NCBI GenBank assembly: GCA_051746985.1
Contig: JBNJFP010000013.1
Location: 1-64,000, forward strand
Reading direction: 5' to 3'
DNA length: 64,000 nt
DNA from: Fodinibius sp051746985
GTDB taxonomy: Bacteria; Bacteroidota; Rhodothermia; Balneolales; Balneolaceae
The notes under the pieces were generated by a model. The model made no database searches. It saw only the letters and a list, made by a program, of their open reading frames with translations, and was not told where the DNA came from. A program made the translations under genes and the position numbers. Shown here one piece after another: positions 7,244-15,293 of this stretch. The first letter of the stretch is position 1. Every line of letters begins with the position of its first letter.

Positions 7244-9356
7244 GCCATCAAAAATCAGAAATGTTGTACTATTGGGACATGCCGGGTCGGGAAAAACGAC
7301 GCTGGCAGAAACCATGCTTTTCGAGTCGGGAAGTAAAAAACGGCGCGGTTCGATAGAGCAAAAAAATACCTCGTCGGATTACCACGAAATTGAGCATGAA
7401 AAGCAAAAGTCGGTCTTTTCAAGCCTGCTTCATCTGGATTGGAGAGGCAACAAAATCAACTTGATAGACACGCCCGGTACGTCGGATTACATTGGGGAAG
7501 TTGTTGGTGCACTTAGAGTTGCAGATACCGCAATTTTTTCGATTAATGCGGAATATGGGGTTGAAGTGGGAACCGAGCTGCACTGGAAATATACCGAGAA
7601 GTACAATATCCCCTCACTCATTATTGTAAATAAACCGGATAACGAGTATTCCGATGTTCAAAATGCCATCGATATGGCCAAAGAACGTTTTGGGCGGGGC
7701 GTAGTAGTTGTGCAGTATCCTTATAGTGAAGGAGAAGATTTTCACGCTATTATCGATGTATTAAAAATGACGATGTACGAATTCCCCGAAGGTGGGGGCA
7801 AGCCGGACAAGCTCCCCATTCCAGATTCGCATCAGGCGCAAGCCGATTTGTTGCATAATGAGCTTGTAGAGGCGGTGGCCGAGAATGACGAGACGCTGTT
7901 GGATCTATATCTCGAGCAGGGCGAACTCACTGAAAGTCAGATGCAGGATGGTTTGCATAAATCGCTTATGAATCGAGACATTTTTCCACTTTTTTGCTGC
8001 AGTGCCAAACGCAATATGGGTACGGGCCGAGTCATGGGGTTTTTAGGCAATGTGGCGCCCAATCCGCTGGAAGCTAACCCACCAAAAACGGTAACTGGAG
8101 AGCAGGTGCGTATTGATGAAGATGGCGACCCGTTAATGTTTGTGTGGAAAAACAGCTCGGAATCGCACGTGGGAGATATGCTCTATTTTAAATCGTATGG
8201 TGGAACGGTTCAGCCTGGATTGAATCTGCTTAACCACAGCTCGGGCAGTAGCGTACGGATATCGGGATTGTATGGAATTAATGGCAAGAAGCGGATTGAA
8301 ATGAGCGAGATACCGACCGGTGATTTGGCGGCAGCTGTAAAGCTTAAAAATACGGGCGTTAATGATACGCTGCACACCAAGGGCAAAGAAGTAGCGATTG
8401 AACCTATCGATTTCCCCGAACCAATTATTCGCACGGCTATTACTTTGAAGAAAAATGGGGAAGAAGATAAGCTCGGCAATGCCCTGCATCAGCTGCAGCG
8501 CGAAGATCCATCTATGCAGATTGAGCACAGCCAGGAATTGAAGCAGGTGATTGTGCATGGGCAAGGAGAAGAACATTTAGCGGTCATTAAGTATGCGCTT
8601 GAAAATCGCTTTAATTTGGAGATTGATTTTGTTCAGCCTCGCATTCCCTATAGGGAGACGATAACGAAATCAGTTCGCACAGAGTACAAGCATAAAAAGC
8701 AATCTGGTGGAGCGGGCCAGTATGCTGCTGTTGCTATGCTGATGGAACCTCTGACTGATAATATGCCCGAGCACGATGACCTGAAAGTCCGTGATACGCA
8801 AGAGATTGACCTGGAGTGGGGCGGTAAGCTCATTTTCAGAAACTGTATTGTTGGTGGCGTTATTGACAATCGATTTATGCCAGCAATTATCAAAGGCATC
8901 ATGGAAAAGATGGAAACCGGTCCGCTTAGTAATTGTCGGGTTCGTGATTTACGTATTTCAGTATATGATGGGGATATGCACTCGGTCGATTCCAATGATG
9001 CTGCTTTTCGTACGGCCGCTCTTATGGCTTTTCGAAAGGGATTTCTGGAGGGCAAGCCCAAGTTGATGGAACCTGTTTATACGATTGAGGTAACTGTGCC
9101 AGCCAATTACATGGGGGATGTGATGAGCGATATCAGCACGCGTCGGGGACAAATTTTGGGGATGGATTCGGAAGGGTCAATCCAAAAAATTAAGGCGCAG
9201 GTACCGCTCGAGGAGCTCGATCATTATGCTACACGGTTGAAGTCAATGACTCAGGGCAGTGCCGGTTACAGCCGGGAGTTTTCGCACTACGAGCAGGTTC
9301 CTCACGATATACAGCAGCGAGTAATGGAGGAGACAATGGAGATGCAGGAAGCTTGA
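7230..9356 (+). CDS. Elongation factor G-like GTPase (EF-G paralogue)
   Basis: A five-domain EF-G-like translation GTPase of 708 residues. G1 is GHAGSGKT (16-23), G3 is DTPG (80-83) and G4 is NKPD (134-137). Domain II and the domain III-V region are present, including SGGAGQYA in domain IV. The residue after DTPG is Thr84, where canonical EF-G has the catalytic His of DTPGH. That, and the weakly conserved switch I, mark it as a divergent paralogue of the FusA2/EF-G-like type rather than the main translocase. The cell presumably has a canonical fusA elsewhere. Function is uncertain: ribosome rescue, recycling or a regulatory role are all possible. It is followed by a strong terminator. Confidence 0.85.
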   Translation: MNVYKPSKIRNVVLLGHAGSGKTTLAETMLFESGSKKRRGSIEQKNTSSDYHEIEHEKQKSVFSSLLHLDWRGNKINLIDTPGTSDYIGEVVGALRVADTAIFSINAEYGVEVGTELHWKYTEKYNIPSLIIVNKPDNEYSDVQNAIDMAKERFGRGVVVVQYPYSEGEDFHAIIDVLKMTMYEFPEGGGKPDKLPIPDSHQAQADLLHNELVEAVAENDETLLDLYLEQGELTESQMQDGLHKSLMNRDIFPLFCCSAKRNMGTGRVMGFLGNVAPNPLEANPPKTVTGEQVRIDEDGDPLMFVWKNSSESHVGDMLYFKSYGGTVQPGLNLLNHSSGSSVRISGLYGINGKKRIEMSEIPTGDLAAAVKLKNTGVNDTLHTKGKEVAIEPIDFPEPIIRTAITLKKNGEEDKLGNALHQLQREDPSMQIEHSQELKQVIVHGQGEEHLAVIKYALENRFNLEIDFVQPRIPYRETITKSVRTEYKHKKQSGGAGQYAAVAMLMEPLTDNMPEHDDLKVRDTQEIDLEWGGKLIFRNCIVGGVIDNRFMPAIIKGIMEKMETGPLSNCRVRDLRISVYDGDMHSVDSNDAAFRTAALMAFRKGFLEGKPKLMEPVYTIEVTVPANYMGDVMSDISTRRGQILGMDSEGSIQKIKAQVPLEELDHYATRLKSMTQGSAGYSREFSHYEQVPHDIQQRVMEETMEMQEA

Positions 9357-9370
9357 TTGAAAGTGACTGA

Positions 9371-9403
9371 AACCTCCGTCACTTGTGAAGTGGCGGGGGT
9401 TTT
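9371..9403 (+). terminator. Rho-independent terminator after the EF-G-like gene
   Basis: A 14-base stem (9371-9384 with 9388-9401, including two G-T pairs) closes a 3-base loop and runs into TTTT. It sits between the convergent EF-G-like and OstA-like genes and is oriented for the plus strand. Confidence 0.75.
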
Positions 9404-9415
9404 AGCTCTTGTTTT

Positions 9416-10897
9416 TTAATCTTCTAACCACTTACTCTCGGGATGTTCCTCTTCGAGATACCTTAGGTAACGGCGGGGTAGGTCGAAGAATAGTTCTTCC
9501 GGGATGGGGTCAAAGCGGGATTTCATGATTTCCTTGGGTTCTGTGGGACGTTGCTCAGGGTTCCAGCTAAATCCATCCAGCCGGCGTTCTTTGGTTTCTT
9601 CACTTTCGGGTAAATACGAACCATCAACCGGCCCCATCGCTTTCATTCTCGATAATTCACCCTCTTCAAAGAAGATGCGAATGTCGGGAGCGTTAAGATC
9701 TACGGCCCCGTCGGGTTCTCCGGCCTCATTTTTGGTGAACCGAAACAGCCGGGACTCTCCGAATACATAAATTTCATTAAGTGCACCATCGTTAAAGTCG
9801 GCGTGCAGGGTGTCGCCGGTTATTTGATTGAGGCGATCCAGGGTTGTGTCTTCCTGCACCGAAAAGGGACGCGGATAGGATTTAAGGCTGTCAATATCGC
9901 CATTTTTGATGATCGCCTTAATATATGGGCCTGTAAGTTGCACATTTTCATACCATGACTTTGCGTTGGACCATAGCTCGAAGGTTTCGTCGCGGTCGGT
10001 ATATTTTGAGGTATCTGAAACAGAGGCAAACGAGGGCGACCAGATGCGGACGCTATCATATCCAAAAACGATTGCCGTAGTATCCATGGGTGTTCGTTCT
10101 TCTTCGGATAAAATAGTTTTAGCCCGGATATGTGTGGTATCAGCCTGGGTCGTATCGGCAGAGTCTTGCTCAAAACTTTTAAGCCAGGCATTTCCTTCAA
10201 GGAGTCGGCGACCGGTGGAATCGGCTTCGAGATATTCGCCTTTGATCATAGAATTGTTTTCGCGGTCATCGCCAAAAATGTCGCCATAGAGCTCGTAGTA
10301 CTCGGTATTTCTGTTGCTAAACAGGGAATCCCCTTCGAGGTATTGCAGGGAATCTGCAAGTTGGACTTCGCCATAAAATTTAGCACTATCTGGTTCGCGG
10401 TAGTAGAAGCCAGAATCTGCCACAAGGGTGCCGCGCTGATCTTCAAGCCGAATTTCATCCAAAAAATTTGCCACCTTGGTCGAAAAGCGATAATCAACGC
10501 TGTTGCCAAAAAGGGTAGTACTGTCCGCTTCGATCACAACACGTCCCCGTAGTTGACTAAAATCGATATTTGTAAAATACTTCAGGGTATCAGACCAAAT
10601 TTTTTCCGTTTCGGTATTGATTTCGATGTTCCCAAAGGCGTGGATTTCATCGGTATTGACAAACTGGTAGGCGCTGTCGCAGAACATCTCCATATTTTCG
10701 CTTTGCAAATGTACGTTGCCCAGAATTTTTTGCACACGCTCTCCTTCATATTGCCCCCCCTGAATTTGATCAGCCTCTAAAATATTAACCTGATTTTGGG
10801 CATACGTTTGCTGTAGGAATCCTGCCCCAAAAAAAAGCAAGCATAGAAATGAGAGGCCGACGGTTTTTGTGTTGGTATGGTTGATCATTGTGGACAT
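9416..10897 (-). CDS. OstA-like protein (LPS transport family)
   Basis: Exported protein with an N-terminal signal peptide (hydrophobic about 13-27, ending near TYAQ at 31-34). It then has an OstA/LptA-like beta-jellyroll: QIQGGQYEGERVQKILGNVHLQ and later repeats of the form 'ADS..L.G.....E'. It is far longer (493 residues) than LptA and resembles the OstA-like proteins of Bacteroidota, with several stacked repeats and an acidic C terminus rich in ESEE/PEE segments. The likely role is the periplasmic bridge carrying LPS to the outer membrane. Its ATG follows the lptC stop directly (TAA then ATG), so the two are translationally coupled. Confidence 0.75.
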   Translation of the reverse strand: MSTMINHTNTKTVGLSFLCLLFFGAGFLQQTYAQNQVNILEADQIQGGQYEGERVQKILGNVHLQSENMEMFCDSAYQFVNTDEIHAFGNIEINTETEKIWSDTLKYFTNIDFSQLRGRVVIEADSTTLFGNSVDYRFSTKVANFLDEIRLEDQRGTLVADSGFYYREPDSAKFYGEVQLADSLQYLEGDSLFSNRNTEYYELYGDIFGDDRENNSMIKGEYLEADSTGRRLLEGNAWLKSFEQDSADTTQADTTHIRAKTILSEEERTPMDTTAIVFGYDSVRIWSPSFASVSDTSKYTDRDETFELWSNAKSWYENVQLTGPYIKAIIKNGDIDSLKSYPRPFSVQEDTTLDRLNQITGDTLHADFNDGALNEIYVFGESRLFRFTKNEAGEPDGAVDLNAPDIRIFFEEGELSRMKAMGPVDGSYLPESEETKERRLDGFSWNPEQRPTEPKEIMKSRFDPIPEELFFDLPRRYLRYLEEEHPESKWLED

Positions 10898-11482
10898 TTA
10901 ATCGACGATAACCCGTCCTTTAGGTTCCTTGATGGTATAGTCTGTTAAATCGGTATCGCCTTCGAAGCCCGTGCCGGCTATACTGTCGGAGGGTGTTTTT
11001 ATGATGACAAATTTTGGGGTATTAATAGTATTGTCATTTTGTTCCCACTCCAGATATTCCGAGTCGAGATAGCGATTATCCCTGGTTTCCACTTGAACAT
11101 TTTCAAAAAGTTCAAAAATAGCATCTTCTGGTTTGTAAACTGCCCGGTTAGAATACACTTTAGTTTTTACGGCACCGGTAGAATCAAAAACGTGAATAGT
11201 AATGGGGCCTTTTATGCGGGTTTCGTTTATGTCATCATCAGAATAAGTGGCTGCGTATGATCCCCAAAGCCTTACTTTTTTTTGTCCGTCTTCCATAATT
11301 TCCATATCCACCTCCCAGGTTTCGGTGGAAGAGGTGAGCGAATCCCGCAGCGCTTCATCTACTTGTTGAGATTCTTCCTCCGAAAGATCACCGCAGGCGG
11401 CAAGTCCGGCAGTGATTAGCAAGCCAATAAAAAGGGCAAATATGGTTTTATGTTGTTCCAAAATAGCGGTCACCTGCGTCAC
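10898..11482 (-). CDS. lptC: LPS export protein LptC-like lipoprotein
   Basis: A 194-residue protein whose N terminus has a hydrophobic helix (about residues 13-26) ending in a lipobox, L-A-A-C30, so it is predicted to be lipidated. E. coli LptC instead keeps a membrane anchor. The rest fits the LptC/YrbK fold: paired beta strands with the VKTKVYSNRAVYKPED and NTINTPKFVI stretches. Its start overlaps the end of upp by 35 bases. A later start would lose the signal sequence, so I kept this one. It is coupled to the OstA-like gene, and together they form the periplasmic part of the Lpt bridge. Confidence 0.75.
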   Translation of the reverse strand: MTQVTAILEQHKTIFALFIGLLITAGLAACGDLSEEESQQVDEALRDSLTSSTETWEVDMEIMEDGQKKVRLWGSYAATYSDDDINETRIKGPITIHVFDSTGAVKTKVYSNRAVYKPEDAIFELFENVQVETRDNRYLDSEYLEWEQNDNTINTPKFVIIKTPSDSIAGTGFEGDTDLTDYTIKEPKGRVIVD

Positions 11483-12089
11483 CTAATCCGGGTACGATAA
11501 ATGCATCATCATTCAAGTGATCATCAATGGCAGCCGTTATGGTATGCACATTTGGATGTTCTTTTTCCAGCTTTTGAAGTCCCTCTGGTGCACAAATTAA
11601 CGAAACAAAACGAAGATGTTGTGCCCCTTTATCTTCTAAAAAAGAGAGAGCATCGTGCGCGCTGCCACCAGTGGCAAGCATGGGATCGACCACAAGCACC
11701 ATATCATCTTCAACGCCCTTTGGAATATTGGAGTAGTAATCTTCCGGCTGGTGGGTATTTTCGTTACGCTCCATACCCAAATGACCTACCCGGGCATCGG
11801 GAATAAATTGCAGCAGGGCGTCAGCAAGACTTAGTCCGGCTCGCAAAATAGGTACAACCATTACTCCCTGATCGATATCGTAACCCGTAGTTTTTTGGAT
11901 AGGGGTTTCTACCTCGAATGTTTTTTGGGGCAGTTCTTTAAGGGCATGGTACGCCAGAATCATGGCGATGCGCTTGATAGCTGCCCGAAATTCGGAAATG
12001 TTGGTATTGACATCCCGCAGAATGGTTAAATCACGGTTGACTACGGGATGTTTTACGAGTGTTACGTTGTTGAAGTCATCAGACATCAT
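11448..12089 (-). CDS. upp: Uracil phosphoribosyltransferase
   Basis: Salvages uracil to UMP using PRPP. VPILRAGLSLADALL (about 76-90) and the PRPP-binding loop VVDPMLATGGSAHDAL (about 133-148) are clear, and the C-terminal PGLGDAGDRYFGT is the uracil-binding tail. The length of 213 residues is typical (E. coli 208). It is the middle gene of a minus-strand run: the symporter stop codon ends 9 bases before its start and lptC overlaps its end. Confidence 0.95.
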   Translation of the reverse strand: MMSDDFNNVTLVKHPVVNRDLTILRDVNTNISEFRAAIKRIAMILAYHALKELPQKTFEVETPIQKTTGYDIDQGVMVVPILRAGLSLADALLQFIPDARVGHLGMERNENTHQPEDYYSNIPKGVEDDMVLVVDPMLATGGSAHDALSFLEDKGAQHLRFVSLICAPEGLQKLEKEHPNVHTITAAIDDHLNDDAFIVPGLGDAGDRYFGTT

Positions 12090-12097
12090 GATTGCTG

Positions 12098-13774
12098 TTA
12101 TACGTCCGGATTCTCGAAGTATTTTTTGGTGATTTTGTATGCTACGCCAGAGAGTGCGAACAGGGCAATGATATTAAAGAACGCCATCAGGCCAAGCATC
12201 ACGTCACCGAATGCCCAAATGGTAGTGAGTGTGACAACGGCACCGAAAAAGTGCATCCCCACAAAAGCCAAACGGTAGTAGAAAATAGATTCAAAGCCGA
12301 ACAGGTATTGCGCGGCGCGGTCGCCGTAATAGCTCCAGCTGATGGATGTCGATATCGCAAAGAGCAGTACGGCGAAAGTTACCAAGTATCCACCACCTGG
12401 AATAATAGGGGATAGTCCACGTTCAAATGCAGCAGAGGTTAGTGGTGCACCGTTTTGAACTACGCCACCGTAGAGGTTTTCTAATTCGACATCATCAGAT
12501 GTATAAGCTCCGGAAGCTCTGAAATCGTCGCTGTTGTTTCTTGGCGAAAGTTGGATATAACCTTCGAAGGGAGTTGTGTACGATTTATCTGAGTACATCG
12601 TATCTACGGGGGAACCATAATGGGTCATTTCGCCATTTTCGGGCACGCCATCTTCAAAGTATAGAACCAAATCTTCTCCAACTTGCTCACTGTTTTCGGA
12701 GCTGTCGGTTTGGCTGTAGGTATAGGAGATAATATCTGCAGTGGGATCGATAGAAGATTTGTGGTGCATATCCCAAGCGCCGGTAGAAATAATTACTAAG
12801 CCGGTCATCGTACAAATTACAAGCGTATCGATAAATGGTTCGAGCAGGGCAACAACGCCTTCGCGCACAGGTTGATCTGTTTTAGCAGCCGAATGCGCAA
12901 TGGGGGCCGAACCCTGTCCTGCTTCGTTGGAAAAGAGACCTCGTTGAACACCATAACTAAGTGTGAAAATTAAGGCTCCAGAACCGACCCCGAGGGCACC
13001 GGCTGTTGGATTAAAGGCATTGCTAACAATGGCAATTAGTGATGGAATTACCTGATCGTAATGAACAAGAAGAATAATTAAGGCTCCCAACACATAGAGA
13101 ATACCCATGAAAGGAACCAGCCGAGAAGTTACTTTACCGATGCGTTTAATTCCTCCAAGTACTACGGCTGCGACAATGCTGGCCGTAATTAGGCCGGTAA
13201 TCCATACCGGAACTTGAAAATCGGTTTTCATGACATCAGCTACCGTATTTGCCTGTACCGCATTACCGGTAAGAAAAGCACAAATGGCTGCAGAAACTGC
13301 AAATGCTACAGCCAGCCATTTCCAATTATCGCCGAGTCCATTTTCGATATAATACATAGGACCACCCGATACGGTACCGTCGGGATTTGTAGTTCGATAT
13401 TCTTGAGCAAGGGTCACTTCGGTATATTTAATGGCCATACCAAATATGGCAGTCACCCACATCCAAAAAAGAGCTCCTGGGCCACCGTAGTGAATGGCCA
13501 GGGCAACACCGGCGATATTACCAATGCCAACTGTTGCAGAGAGGGCTGTTGTTAAGGCTTGAAAGTGATTGATGTCTCCCTCATCTTCGGGATCATCATA
13601 AAAACCCGTTACTACTTTAAGTCCGTGTCCGAATCGCCTGATTTGTATGAAGCCTAAACGTATTGTTATGTAGATCCCGAATGCCAATAAAACCACCACC
13701 ATTGCGGGCATCGCTTCCGGGGTATTCCAGATAAGATCTACAAGCCATTGAATAATTTGGTCAAATGTCTCCAT
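12098..13774 (-). CDS. Alanine/Na+ symporter family transporter with a large loop insertion
   Basis: AGCS (DagA/AlsT) family amino-acid/Na+ symporter. Diagnostic stretches are SATVGIGNIAGVA (about 79-91), GGPMYYIENGLG (about 134-145) and SYGVQRGLFSNEAGQGSAPIAHSAAKT (about 275-301). The protein has about 10 hydrophobic segments. Between TGAW (about 331) and TSAAFERGL (about 437) there is an extra polar, acidic stretch of roughly 90-100 residues with many D, E, S and Y. It makes the protein 558 residues, longer than the usual 450-490. The insertion would face one side of the membrane between two helices. Substrate is probably alanine or glycine by family, not proven. Confidence 0.88.
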   Translation of the reverse strand: METFDQIIQWLVDLIWNTPEAMPAMVVVLLAFGIYITIRLGFIQIRRFGHGLKVVTGFYDDPEDEGDINHFQALTTALSATVGIGNIAGVALAIHYGGPGALFWMWVTAIFGMAIKYTEVTLAQEYRTTNPDGTVSGGPMYYIENGLGDNWKWLAVAFAVSAAICAFLTGNAVQANTVADVMKTDFQVPVWITGLITASIVAAVVLGGIKRIGKVTSRLVPFMGILYVLGALIILLVHYDQVIPSLIAIVSNAFNPTAGALGVGSGALIFTLSYGVQRGLFSNEAGQGSAPIAHSAAKTDQPVREGVVALLEPFIDTLVICTMTGLVIISTGAWDMHHKSSIDPTADIISYTYSQTDSSENSEQVGEDLVLYFEDGVPENGEMTHYGSPVDTMYSDKSYTTPFEGYIQLSPRNNSDDFRASGAYTSDDVELENLYGGVVQNGAPLTSAAFERGLSPIIPGGGYLVTFAVLLFAISTSISWSYYGDRAAQYLFGFESIFYYRLAFVGMHFFGAVVTLTTIWAFGDVMLGLMAFFNIIALFALSGVAYKITKKYFENPDV

Positions 13775-13993
13775 GTGTTGATAAAATATTCTTGGTTATT
13801 TTTAGAAACAATCAAGCGGAAGGTATAAAAAGATTTTCGAATTTTTTAAGTTTAATTGATAATCTGCTATGAAGAACCATTAAAAAGCGTTAAAATATTA
13901 TATGTAAGTATAATCTTCTTAATTGATTAAAGTACTTATATTTAAAAGGAGAACAATCGGTTAATTCTGATTTATAAATAAGGGTGACGTTCT

Positions 13994-14293
13994 ATGACAA
14001 AAGCAGACATTGTTGATGTTATTGCATCTTCAACGGGACTTACAAAAGTTGAAACTGAGGCCGTGGTAAACGGTTTTATGGAAACAGTTATCGATGCGAT
14101 GAAGCGAGGTGAACATATAGAGTTGAGGGGATTTGGAACTTTTAAAGTTGTAAAACGAGCTCAACGAGTAGCCAGAAACCCCAAGACCAATGAAGAAGTT
14201 ATTGTACCGGAACAATATGTGCCGGTGCTTAAAATGTCGAAGGATTTTAAGGAAGCCGTTAATGAATCGGTGATGGAATCGGAAGGGGAATAA
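13994..14293 (+). CDS. HU/IHF-family DNA-binding protein
   Basis: A 99-residue histone-like protein that bends DNA. The N-terminal helices (MTKADIVDVIASSTGLTKVE) and the beta-arm region with GFGTFKVVKRAQRVARNP (about 46-63), including the Arg-Asn-Pro tip (RNP), are typical of HU. The C-terminal tail is extended and acidic (ESEGE). The AGGGTGA run about 6 bases before the ATG is a plausible Shine-Dalgarno. The 219-base AT-rich gap upstream, shared with the divergent symporter gene, probably holds promoters for both, but I see no clear element. Confidence 0.93.
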   Translation: MTKADIVDVIASSTGLTKVETEAVVNGFMETVIDAMKRGEHIELRGFGTFKVVKRAQRVARNPKTNEEVIVPEQYVPVLKMSKDFKEAVNESVMESEGE

Positions 14294-14418
14294 GTTAGCA
14301 TTTAACAGCTAATATTTCCGGGTATCATTTGTAGGATATGCGTATCTTGGCTGTGATTAATTTCTATTATCCCCTTGATGTCATCCGGCATCCATAAATA
14401 AAATATTAGGTGAGCATT

Positions 14419-14508
14419 ATGCCAAGTGGAAAAAAGAGAAAGCGATCTAAAATTGCCAAGCATAAACGTAAAAAACGGTTACGTAAAAATCGGCACAAGA
14501 AGAAATAA
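14419..14508 (+). CDS. Mini ribosomal protein, AURKAIP1/COX24-domain type
   Basis: A 29-codon gene (ATG 14419, TAA 14506-14508) for a protein made mostly of Lys, Arg and His: it begins MPSGKKRKRSKIAKHKRKKR. Proteins of this size and composition are widespread in Bacteroidota and relatives and are annotated as AURKAIP1/COX24-domain proteins. They are thought to be small-subunit ribosomal proteins (bS22/mS38-like), which I recall rather than prove here. A strong terminator follows within 15 bases. It is easily missed because of its length. It lies after the HU gene on the same strand, separated by 125 bases. Confidence 0.85.
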   Translation: MPSGKKRKRSKIAKHKRKKRLRKNRHKKK

Positions 14509-14521
14509 CACGCTTTTAATA

Positions 14522-14560
14522 AACAGAAAAGGCCTTCAGTTTGAAGGCCTTTTCTGTTCT
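14522..14560. terminator. 17-bp perfect-stem terminator, probably bidirectional
   Basis: Bases 14522-14538 pair perfectly with 14542-14558 around a 3-base loop. The stem holds AAGGCCTT flanked by A- and T-runs. It separates the mini ribosomal gene (plus) from the convergent hypothetical gene (minus) and can serve both. Confidence 0.8.
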
Positions 14561-14589
14561 AAATAATTGTTAGTGTGTGTGAAATGCAG

Positions 14590-15240
14590 TTAAGCTGCTT
14601 GTGATTCAAGGGTCTTATCGGCAATTTGCAGCACACGATTCGATTTGACAAGCAATTCTTGCAGGCAGCGGCTTACAAATTCATGTACATCATTAAGGCT
14701 GTTCATATCTTCAAGCGTATATTGAAAGTACGAAATGAGATTTACGGCTGATAGATATTTGCCACTTTCGGAACCTTCAACCTCGACATGCCAGCGAGTG
14801 ATAATATCATCATCTGCCAATAGCTCGTTTACCTCTTTGCTGATGTCTTCCATCCATCGGCTTGCTTCCTCAAGGCTGTGATGCCCATTATCAGCGGCCA
14901 GATTTGGATGCTGAGCCTTTTCGTCGAATAGCCACGTAATTTCAATATCAATGGCAGGCGAAATACTGGTACTCACCATCTTGTCTTCCTGCAAAAAAGG
15001 ATGTTCTTCCATCCCCTTGAGTTGTTTTGCCAATACCGTTTCCCGAAAGCGATCCCAGTCAAAATTTATGGATAGAGCTTTTAAAAAATCGGACTTGGGA
15101 CGAAGATCAAATTCAATTTCCAGTCCCGTTGCATTTATTCTATCTTCATTCCAAGTGCGAAAGGTATTAATTGTAAAGTCTCTCTTTTTTAAATCGCTTT
15201 CTATCCGGTTTACTACAGAATTGAAAATCGGATATATCAT
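14590..15240 (-). CDS. Conserved-looking hypothetical protein
   Basis: A 216-residue soluble protein I do not recognise. It has no signal peptide, no long hydrophobic segment and no cysteine cluster. The sequence alternates amphipathic strands (GLEIEFDLRPKSDF, IDIEITWLF) with helices, with a C-terminal helical half (LNDVHEFVSRCLQELLVKSNRVL). Codon use and composition match the neighbours, so it is probably a real, lineage-specific gene. It is divergent from the rqcH-like gene, 53 bases apart, and ends at a shared terminator. No function can be given. Confidence 0.7.
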   Translation of the reverse strand: MIYPIFNSVVNRIESDLKKRDFTINTFRTWNEDRINATGLEIEFDLRPKSDFLKALSINFDWDRFRETVLAKQLKGMEEHPFLQEDKMVSTSISPAIDIEITWLFDEKAQHPNLAADNGHHSLEEASRWMEDISKEVNELLADDDIITRWHVEVEGSESGKYLSAVNLISYFQYTLEDMNSLNDVHEFVSRCLQELLVKSNRVLQIADKTLESQAA

Positions 15241-15293
15241 TCGTTCAATCTATTAAGTTTAAAATTTTACAGAACGTCTCTTTTTGCTAAAAC

